In this document: positions 58,783 to 64,000 of the stretch, piece after piece | Layout: every line of letters starts with the position of its first letter | How positions within the stretch are numbered: position 1 is the stretch's first letter | NCBI GenBank assembly: GCA_009908505.1 | Contig: JAAAPD010000003.1 | Span: forward strand, 145,282 to 209,281 | Direction: 5' to 3' | Length of the DNA stretch: 64,000 nucleotides | Source: Alphaproteobacteria bacterium | GTDB taxonomy: Bacteria > Pseudomonadota > Alphaproteobacteria > Rhodobacterales > Rhodobacteraceae | Notes under the pieces: generated by a model | Databases searched by the model: none | What the model saw: only the letters and a program-made list of their open reading frames with translations | Told to the model about the DNA's origin: nothing | Made by a program: the position numbers and the translations under genes

Positions 58783-58804
58783 TTCCCGGGCAAAAAACCG
58801 GGAA
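58783..58804. repeat. Inverted repeat between the DUF5333 gene and nuoG
   Basis: TTCCCGG and CCGGGAA form a perfect 7-bp stem with an 8-base loop. On the operon strand the loop is T-rich and no U-run follows the stem. It may be a processing or stability element in the leader of nuoG; the 171-base gap is one of the widest inside the nuo run. Confidence 0.4.
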
Positions 58805-58855
58805 AAATCGGCGCGAACCGGGCCGCTTGACCGAGTGTTTTGGTCGGGATTTTCC

Positions 58856-59251
58856 CTAGCGCAACAGGCGCCCGATCTGGGAACCTGCCACGATCTCGCG
58901 CCGGCCCACGTCACAATAGGTTTCGGGCTCGCCGTCCACGGCGCCCATATCGGCCAGCCGCGCCCGGGCGATGGCCTCCAGCCGGTCAGCCTCTTGCTTG
59001 TCGTCGATATAGGCATCAACCTCGTCGCGGCTATAGCCGATCTCCAGCGCGTGCCGTTCCAGCGACAACAGGAAGCCCAGGCCGCGCAGGGTGCGCGCCC
59101 GGATCGTGTCGCACACCTCGCTGATCTCGTAGGCGATGCCGGTGTTGATCAGCCCCTCGGTGATGCGGGGCACTTCGCTCAGGGGCGGTTTCGCCGCCAG
59201 CGGCGTCGCAACGAGCGTCAGGCCAAGGGCCAGGGCGGGAATCGGTTTCAT
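58856..59251 (-). CDS. Secreted DUF5333-like protein in the nuo operon
   Basis: A 131-residue protein with a signal peptide (MKPIPALALGLTLVATPLAA, cleavage after about residue 20). The mature part, PPLSEVPRITEGLINTGIAYEISEVCDTIRARTLRGLGFLLSLE, is helical with two Cys (EVCDTI and ETYCDVG) likely in a disulfide, as expected in the periplasm. I associate it with the DUF5333 family of Rhodobacteraceae; function unknown. Start set at the ATG directly before the signal peptide, 56 codons inside the track ORF. Confidence 0.8.
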   Translation of the reverse strand: MKPIPALALGLTLVATPLAAKPPLSEVPRITEGLINTGIAYEISEVCDTIRARTLRGLGFLLSLERHALEIGYSRDEVDAYIDDKQEADRLEAIARARLADMGAVDGEPETYCDVGRREIVAGSQIGRLLR

Positions 59252-59363
59252 GTCGATCGGCCTCTTTTTAACGTGGGACGCGCCCCCGTCCGTTGCCCAA
59301 GAGGTCGCCCTTGCGCGGCTGATATTCAATAGCGCGGCCACGATCGGGCCCGAAACGGCGGAT

Positions 59364-59852
59364 TCAGGCGCAGGACCGGGTCTTCCACATCTCGGCCCGC
59401 GACAGGTCGGCCCAGCCAAAGGCGCGGTCGGATGCGCCGTGCGCGCGGTAATGGGCCAATCGGTCCAGCGCCTCGTCCAGGGTCGGGCGATGCCCCTCTT
59501 CCACCCACCACATGACGAAATGCTGGTCGCCCATCACCTCGAACCACTCGCGGCGCCGGTCGTAGAACTGCTTGTGAATGGTGCCGAAAACAAAGCGTTC
59601 CAGGCTTGCGACGTCTTCCCAGACGGTCAGGTTGGCGACGAACTGCGGATCATCCCCGATGCTGTTCTCGGTATTGCCGGTGCCCGGCTCGCCCGAGCCT
59701 TCCATCATCCAGACGAATCCCGGCATGCGTTTGCCAAGGCCATTCACCCTGTCGAGATTGTCCATGAACTCCTTGACCCGCGGGTCGTCCGTGGGGGCCA
59801 GAAGGCGCCCGACATTCAGTTCGGCGAGGTGAAAGTGGGGCGCATCGGACAT
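59364..59852 (-). CDS. DUF3291-family protein
   Basis: A 162-residue protein with the family pattern FHLAELNVGRLLAPTDDPRVKEFMDNLDRVNGLGKRMPGFVWMM, then NLTVWEDVASLERFVF and HFVMWWVEEGHRPTLDEALDRL. It resembles antibiotic-biosynthesis-monooxygenase-type ferredoxin-like folds, but no enzymatic activity is established. The gene starts nine bases after the stop of the zinc-ribbon miniprotein. Confidence 0.85.
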   Translation of the reverse strand: MSDAPHFHLAELNVGRLLAPTDDPRVKEFMDNLDRVNGLGKRMPGFVWMMEGSGEPGTGNTENSIGDDPQFVANLTVWEDVASLERFVFGTIHKQFYDRRREWFEVMGDQHFVMWWVEEGHRPTLDEALDRLAHYRAHGASDRAFGWADLSRAEMWKTRSCA

Positions 59853-59861
59853 GGGATACTC

Positions 59862-60056
59862 TCAGGTAAAGATCAGGATAAAAAAGAGGATAGGCACAAG
59901 GCAGGCGAGTGCAAAGACCGCAAGCGCCAGCCAGCTGAGCCGCCGCTCCAATGCCTTGTATTTCGAGGGTGGTTCTCCGACGAGACCGCACTCCGCGCAA
60001 GCCCGGCCTTCGGGGTAGGGTTTCGCCCCGCAAGACGGGCAAGTGTTGGGCCGGAT
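59862..60056 (-). CDS. Zinc-ribbon membrane miniprotein without a standard start codon
   Basis: A frame of about 64 codons missed by the ORF track because it has no ATG, GTG or TTG at its head; the in-frame stop lies about 15 codons further up. It encodes two CxxC pairs (NTCPSCGAK and RACAECGLV) followed by a membrane helix (LSWLALAVFALACLVPILFFILIF), a zinc-ribbon-plus-anchor design common in Rhodobacteraceae. The coordinate end is set at ATC (60054-60056), where related proteins would plausibly read MRPNTCPSCG; initiation at ATC, a lost start or a sequencing error are the options. Confidence 0.5.
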   Translation of the reverse strand: MRPNTCPSCGAKPYPEGRACAECGLVGEPPSKYKALERRLSWLALAVFALACLVPILFFILIFT

Positions 60057-60116
60057 CGGAGATACCGCCCAACCATCACGCCGCCCTGGATATCCTCAGG
60101 AGCATTCGTCTCCGGC

Positions 60117-60527
60117 TCACGATCCTAACGGGACAAAGACGAAATCACCCCAGAACTCGTAGGTTGAGGTCCCGATAGTTTGGGTGCCGCTGACCGTGTT
60201 TTCCCCCAGCTCGACGGTATAGAGTGAAGCGATGGCCGAGGGCGCCCGCGCAAGGAGGTCTCGATGGTCTGTCGTTCGCAGCCTCTGGCCTGCGGCGTTG
60301 GTACAGATCAGAACGGACTGGTCCACCGCACCGCGGGCCGAGATTCCCTTACCCATGATGTTCTGGTTGCCGGACACGGTGATATCGGGGCCGCTGAACT
60401 GGCAATCTGCCGAGCGGGGAACGCCCAGCAGGAGGCTCTGTTCACCGGGGGCGAGGGGTTCCCCGCCGAGACAACCGGCCAAAACTAGGAAGGCGGCCGC
60501 GGCCGCGAGTGGGCTTCTGAAATTCAC
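60117..60527 (-). CDS. Small lipoprotein between nuoF and the DUF3291 block
   Basis: A 136-residue predicted lipoprotein; MNFRSPLAAAAAFLVLAGCLGG ends in a lipobox (LAGC, Cys near 19). The mature part has two Cys (ADCQFSG and LICTNAAG) and a beta-rich appearance (TVELGENTVSGTQTIGTSTYEFWGDFVFV). No family recognised. It starts 28 bases after the nuoF stop. Confidence 0.78.
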   Translation of the reverse strand: MNFRSPLAAAAAFLVLAGCLGGEPLAPGEQSLLLGVPRSADCQFSGPDITVSGNQNIMGKGISARGAVDQSVLICTNAAGQRLRTTDHRDLLARAPSAIASLYTVELGENTVSGTQTIGTSTYEFWGDFVFVPLGS

Positions 60528-60555
60528 GAAAACAGTCCTTTCAACAGTTTACTTG

Positions 60556-61836
60556 TTACTCCGCCGCGATGGCCTTGCCCTTTACGCGGTCCTCGATCTC
60601 GTCGCGGAAGTTACGGATCAGGCCCTGGATCGGCCAGGCCGCCGCGTCGCCCAGCGCGCAGATCGTGTGGCCTTCGACCTGCTTGGTCACGTCCCAGAGC
60701 ATGTCGATTTCCTCGACGCTGGCCTCGCCCTTAACCAGGCGGTCCATAACGCGCATCATCCAGCCGGTGCCTTCGCGGCAGGGCGTGCACTGGCCACAGC
60801 TTTCGTGCTTGTAGAATTTCGACAAGCGCCAGATCGCCTTGATGATGTCGGTCGACTTGTCCATCACGATCACCGCCGCGGTCCCAAGGCCCGAGCCCAG
60901 CTCGCCGCGCAGGTAATCGAAATCCATGATCGCGTCTTTCATGTTCTCGCCGCGCACGCAGGGTACGGACGAGCCGCCGGGAATCACCGCCTTGAGGTTG
61001 TCCCAGCCACCGCGAACCCCGCCGCAATGCTTCTCGATCAGTTCCTCGAAGGAGATGCTCATCGCCTCTTCGACGACGCAGGGGTTGTTCACGTGACCCG
61101 AGATCGCGAAAAGCTTGGTGCCCGCGTTGTTCTGGCGGCCGAAACCGGCGAACCATTCCGGGCCGCGACGCAGGATGGTCGGGACAACCGCGATCGATTC
61201 GACGTTGTTCACGGTGGTCGGGCAACCATACAGCCCCGCGCCCGCCGGGAACGGCGGCTTCATGCGCGGCATGCCTTTCTTGCCCTCGAGACTTTCCAGC
61301 AGCGCGGTTTCCTCGCCGCAGATATAGGCCCCGGCCCCATGATGCAGGTAAAGGTCGAAATCCCAATCACTGCCGGCGGCGTTCTTACCCAGAAGGCCCG
61401 CGTCATAGGCTTCGTCGATGGCGGCTTGAAGCGCCTCGCGCTCACGGATGTATTCGCCGCGGATGTAGATATAGCAGGCATGCGCATTCATCGCGAAACT
61501 GGCGATCAGGCAGCCCTCGATCAGCGTATGCGGATCGTGGCGCATGATCTCTCGGTCCTTGCAGGTGCCCGGCTCGGATTCGTCGGCATTGACGACAAGA
61601 TAGGCCGGGCGACCGTCGCTTTCCTTGGGCATGAAGGACCACTTCAGCCCTGTCGGAAAACCGGCGCCGCCGCGTCCGCGCAGGCCGCTGGCCTTCATCT
61701 GGTCCACGATCCAGTCGCGGCCTTTCTGGATGATCCCCGCGGTGCCGTCCCAATGGCCACGGGCCTGGGCGCCTTTCAGCGTCCGGTCGTGCATGCCGTA
61801 GATATTGGTGAAGATGCGGTCCTTGTCTGCAAGCAT
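60556..61836 (-). CDS. nuoF: NADH-quinone oxidoreductase subunit F
   Basis: A 426-residue flavoprotein that takes electrons from NADH. FMN/NADH motifs [16 protein letters not shown] near residue 60 and [23 protein letters not shown]3 cluster motif [12 protein letters not shown] near 345. Start at ATG 61836; the track adds 26 codons. Together with NuoE and NuoG it forms the NADH dehydrogenase module. Confidence 0.98.
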   Translation of the reverse strand: MLADKDRIFTNIYGMHDRTLKGAQARGHWDGTAGIIQKGRDWIVDQMKASGLRGRGGAGFPTGLKWSFMPKESDGRPAYLVVNADESEPGTCKDREIMRHDPHTLIEGCLIASFAMNAHACYIYIRGEYIREREALQAAIDEAYDAGLLGKNAAGSDWDFDLYLHHGAGAYICGEETALLESLEGKKGMPRMKPPFPAGAGLYGCPTTVNNVESIAVVPTILRRGPEWFAGFGRQNNAGTKLFAISGHVNNPCVVEEAMSISFEELIEKHCGGVRGGWDNLKAVIPGGSSVPCVRGENMKDAIMDFDYLRGELGSGLGTAAVIVMDKSTDIIKAIWRLSKFYKHESCGQCTPCREGTGWMMRVMDRLVKGEASVEEIDMLWDVTKQVEGHTICALGDAAAWPIQGLIRNFRDEIEDRVKGKAIAAE

Positions 61837-61873
61837 CGGCGGGTTCCCTATCCTGCCCCTGTCGGGGTGCACC

Positions 61874-62092
61874 TCATTTCTCGCGGGTCTTTTGCCAGAG
61901 TTTGAACGTGACAACCAGACACCAAATGAACCCCGCCAGCGCGAAGAGCGTCAACAGCACCGCGAAGCGCGGGGCGAGGCCCAGCGCATCGACGATGGCG
62001 GGCGCGAACATCGACAGAAGCGCCGAGGCCACCATCACGAGGGCGATCCGGCGGCCGGCGGCGGCAATGGCGTGTCTGTCCTGATCGGCCAA
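61874..62092 (-). CDS. Small two-helix membrane protein (DUF5337-like)
   Basis: A 72-residue protein with two membrane helices ([22 protein letters not shown] and [21 protein letters not shown]) and a basic C-terminus. I associate it with the DUF5337 family, found next to nuo genes in Rhodobacteraceae. It sits 37 bases upstream of nuoF and seven bases after the Lys/Ala/Pro-rich gene. Function unknown. Confidence 0.75.
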   Translation of the reverse strand: MADQDRHAIAAAGRRIALVMVASALLSMFAPAIVDALGLAPRFAVLLTLFALAGFIWCLVVTFKLWQKTREK

Positions 62093-62099
62093 ATCGATC

Positions 62100-62762
62100 C
62101 TACTGTTTATCTGTCTTCTTCTCCGGGGCGGGCATGGCGGCCAGCGTCACGGACCCTGTCTTACCAGTGTTGGATTTGGCTTTGTAGACCGTGGTTTCAA
62201 CCTTCTTGGACGACCTGCTGCCCTTGGCCGCAGGCTTCGATCGCGTTTTGCTGGCCGTCGCGGTTGCGGATTTCGGCTTTGCCTTGGCGCGCTTGGCCGT
62301 CCCCCCCGCCTTGGTCGTACCTGGGCGCGACGCGGCCTCTGGCTTGGGTGCTGGGTCCGAACCTGCCGCAGGTTCCGGCGTCGCGGCCGGCCCTGCTGCC
62401 TTGGTCTTGGACGCGGCTTTGGGGGCCGGCTTGGCGGCGGACTTGGGCTTGGACGCGGTCGGCTTGGGGGCCGCGGGCTTGGCCGGATCGGGCGCCGCGG
62501 TCCGCGCGGCAGGCTTGGGATCCGGGCGCTTGGCTTTATCGGCGGCCTTGGCAGGCTTGGGTTGCGCCGTGGTCCCGGTCTTCTGCGCCGGCTCGGCCGC
62601 CGGCATGATCGCCCGTGGACGCAGCGCCACCGCGGCGGGCGCAACGGCCCATTTCACCAGGCTGGCCTGACTGGCCAGCATGGCCGCGGCAGGGGCCGAG
62701 GATTGCAGCCCAAGGCGCAGCATCGCATTCGGCAAGGTCACCAGGGAGTCGGAGGAGAACAT
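62100..62762 (-). CDS. Lys/Ala/Pro-rich low-complexity protein in the nuo operon
   Basis: A 220-residue protein. A short N-terminal region with hydrophobic patches (MFSSDSLVTLPNAMLRLGLQ, ASQASLVKWAVAPAAVALRP) is followed by about 160 residues of repeated A/P/K-rich sequence (KPAAPKPTASKPKSAAKPAPK, KTKAAGPAA), resembling histone H1 tails or the linker of TonB-like proteins. No catalytic domain. The start at ATG 62762 is spaced about nine bases from GGAAAGG. The reading frame is real by position and spacing, but low complexity makes its homology uninformative. Confidence 0.65.
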   Translation of the reverse strand: MFSSDSLVTLPNAMLRLGLQSSAPAAAMLASQASLVKWAVAPAAVALRPRAIMPAAEPAQKTGTTAQPKPAKAADKAKRPDPKPAARTAAPDPAKPAAPKPTASKPKSAAKPAPKAASKTKAAGPAATPEPAAGSDPAPKPEAASRPGTTKAGGTAKRAKAKPKSATATASKTRSKPAAKGSRSSKKVETTVYKAKSNTGKTGSVTLAAMPAPEKKTDKQ

Positions 62763-62891
62763 CGCAAACATCCTTTCCGGGTCCGTCACGAACCCGTTGT
62801 CATGATCCGCGCCGATCCTCCCCGATCGGTGCAAGTCGGCCTGCCCACGTCACGCCGGGCAGGTCGATTGTTGCACTGCAGCATCCATCTT

Positions 62892-63611
62892 TCAATAGAC
62901 GTCGCCCTTTTTCACCTTGTCCGAAAAGTCGGTTGTGCCGCCCTTGGCAAGAACCTTGGCCTGCTTGACCCATTCGTCGCGACTGACACGGCCCTTGAAG
63001 CCTTCGAGGTTCTGATCCACCCATTCGACCTCTTTCTTGCGCCACCCGGCGATCTGGTCGAAATGGTAGACACCCATCGAGTTGAGCAGCTTTTCCAGCT
63101 TGGGTCCGACACCCTTGATCTGCTTGAGATCGTCAGCACCGCCTTCGCGCGGCGCGCTCAGCATCTCGGGCTTGCCGTCCGCGGCCACGGGCTTGGCCGC
63201 CGGTTTGGGTTTTTCCGCCTGCATGGGCGTCTCGGGCTCTGCCGCCTTCTTCGCTTCGGCCGGGGCCGCGTCCGCCGGCTCGGGCTTGGGCATCGGCGCG
63301 GGGTCCGGGGCCGGTGGGGCCACCGTGGCGGCTCGGGTCGCAGCCGCGGCCGAGGTCGGCTCCGAACGGGGCGACGGGTCCTTCGCATGGGCGTCCGCGC
63401 CTTGCCGGGACATATCCTGGCCTCCGGTCGCCGCCGCGCCATTGCCGCCCATCATCAGCAGCCACCAGACGATCACGCCGATGATGACGCCGATCAAGAA
63501 CGAGAGGAAGCCCCCGAAATCGATGCCGAACCTGGCGATCGCGAAGGCCACGACGCCACACAAAATCGCGATGATGATCGCGAAAGTCGATCCGATTGGT
63601 CTGTCACTCAT
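62892..63611 (-). CDS. Membrane-anchored protein with the NuoE-tail HHH-like domain
   Basis: A 239-residue protein. Two N-terminal membrane helices (FAIIIAILCGVVAFAIARF, residues about 10-28, and FLSFLIGVIIGVIVWWLLMM, 35-54), a Pro/Ala/Lys-rich linker to about 157, and a C-terminal domain that begins GADDLKQIKGVGPKLEKLLN, a helix-hairpin-helix-like motif, and continues YHFDQIAGWRKKEVEWVDQNL. The same domain ends the adjacent NuoE, with about 44 of 67 aligned residues identical by eye. The start is supported by GGGAAAGG. Likely a complex I accessory or assembly protein; inferred from context only. Confidence 0.85.
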   Translation of the reverse strand: MSDRPIGSTFAIIIAILCGVVAFAIARFGIDFGGFLSFLIGVIIGVIVWWLLMMGGNGAAATGGQDMSRQGADAHAKDPSPRSEPTSAAAATRAATVAPPAPDPAPMPKPEPADAAPAEAKKAAEPETPMQAEKPKPAAKPVAADGKPEMLSAPREGGADDLKQIKGVGPKLEKLLNSMGVYHFDQIAGWRKKEVEWVDQNLEGFKGRVSRDEWVKQAKVLAKGGTTDFSDKVKKGDVY

Positions 63612-63783
63612 TGGTCTACCTTTCCCTGTCGTGACTGTCCGGCCTGCGGACAGCGAGCATGGGTCGCGGGCTCATGCCCCGACCTTGACAACAGCTTAGG
63701 CAGACACGCCGCGTTTGATAAGGGACTTAATCGGTGCCGGCGGCGATGTTGGCATTCTGGCCACGCCGAAGGTGGCCACTGCC

Positions 63784-64000
63784 CTATTTTTCGGCAAGCT
63801 TGCGGGCCTGTTCGACCCAGTCGTCCCGTTCGATCCGGCCCTTGAACTTCAGGCGGCTATCGACCCAGGCGATCTCTTGGGGACCCCATTTGGCGATCTG
63901 GTCGAAATGCCAGAAGCCCATTTCATTCAAAACGCCCTCCAGCTTGGGGCCCACGCCCGTAATCTGCTTGAGGTCATCGGCCCCGGACATGCGCGGCGCT
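63784..64000 (-). CDS. nuoE: NADH-quinone oxidoreductase subunit E, C-terminal extension (rest outside window)
   Basis: The frame is open to the window edge, so the ATG at 63990 given in the track is probably internal. Upstream codons read APR, matching the APREGGADDLKQ junction of the neighbouring membrane-anchored protein. The visible 71 residues are an HHH-like domain (SGADDLKQITGVGPKLEGVLNEMGFWHFDQIAKWGPQEIAWVDSRL). Rhodobacteraceae NuoE proteins carry such a tail after the thioredoxin-like 2Fe-2S domain; position before nuoF supports nuoE. A free-standing small protein cannot be excluded. Confidence 0.75.
   Translation of the reverse strand, partial: APRMSGADDLKQITGVGPKLEGVLNEMGFWHFDQIAKWGPQEIAWVDSRLKFKGRIERDDWVEQARKLAEK

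Noticed and set aside
62191-62670. Plus-strand 159-residue hydrophobic ORF opposite the Lys/Ala/Pro-rich gene.
   Set aside because: Its Ala/Gly/Val/Leu run is what antisense to A/K/P codons gives; no start signal. It does weaken certainty about the strand slightly, but spacing supports the minus-strand gene.
63082-63699. Plus-strand 205-residue ORF opposite the membrane-anchored HHH-like gene.
   Set aside because: Low-complexity shadow; the minus strand has a clear domain match to the adjacent gene.

Overview
The window is a compact, GC-rich chromosomal stretch (roughly two-thirds G+C by eye) from an alphaproteobacterium, almost certainly a member of the Rhodobacteraceae/Roseobacter group. 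The evidence is gene order and content: a nuo operon with many inserted accessory reading frames that runs into birA, coaX and rnj; a Hint-domain protein; a Mla-type permease/ATPase pair behind alr; a surE-pcm-nlpD block; and DUF5333/DUF5337-like proteins that I associate with this family. I see no rRNA, tRNA, CRISPR array, complete insertion sequence or prophage. No gene-free stretch exceeds 300 bases; the longest are 26031-26314, 6049-6301 and 21528-21760, and each is described below.

Layout. 1-6 kb: the 3' end of serS, a DUF2235 hydrolase, a TspO-like membrane protein, and yfgM-like/bamB-like/der on the minus strand (the same order as in enterobacteria). 6-11.4 kb: a two-gene RND efflux operon whose promoter carries a TetR-type palindrome. 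11.5-12.9 kb: a small, less GC-rich insertion with an ArsR-type regulator overlapping an alpha/beta hydrolase of the haloacetate dehalogenase family. 12.9-17 kb: an Atm1-type ABC exporter behind a moxR-coxE pair. 17-21.5 kb: glutaryl-CoA dehydrogenase, two poorly known proteins, pyrC and pyrE. 21.7-25.9 kb: dnaB, alr and a MlaE/MlaF-like pair joined by ATGA overlaps. 26-31.1 kb: a coiled-coil membrane protein, a PqiA-like protein, radA, cvpA and purF. 31-35 kb: a small HR-like protein, an SDR protein, surE-pcm-nlpD. 35-37.5 kb (minus): tatA-tatB-tatC plus a DUF815 ATPase. 37.6-45.1 kb: a WYL regulator, an FbpC-like ABC ATPase, an atypical SDR, a Hint protein, prfC, OsmC and a DEAD-box helicase.

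45.2-64 kb is one long minus-strand run: the C-terminus of nuoE, a membrane-anchored protein carrying the same C-terminal helix-hairpin-helix-like domain, a Lys/Ala/Pro-rich protein, a DUF5337-like protein, nuoF, a lipoprotein, a zinc-ribbon membrane miniprotein without a standard start codon, DUF3291, DUF5333, nuoG, a second lipoprotein, nuoH, nuoI, a cysteine-free carboxymuconolactone decarboxylase-like protein, nuoJ-K-L-M-N, birA, coaX and rnj. The structural genes encode proton-pumping complex I; birA and coaX supply biotinylation and CoA synthesis, and RNase J acts in RNA turnover.

The most unusual material is the set of eight or so accessory frames interleaved with the complex I genes, above all the domain shared by the NuoE tail and its membrane-anchored neighbour. 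Other points worth a second look are a set of enzyme-like proteins missing canonical catalytic residues (two SDRs, NlpD, the dehalogenase-like hydrolase, the CMD-like protein) and the RND pump with extra membrane segments.
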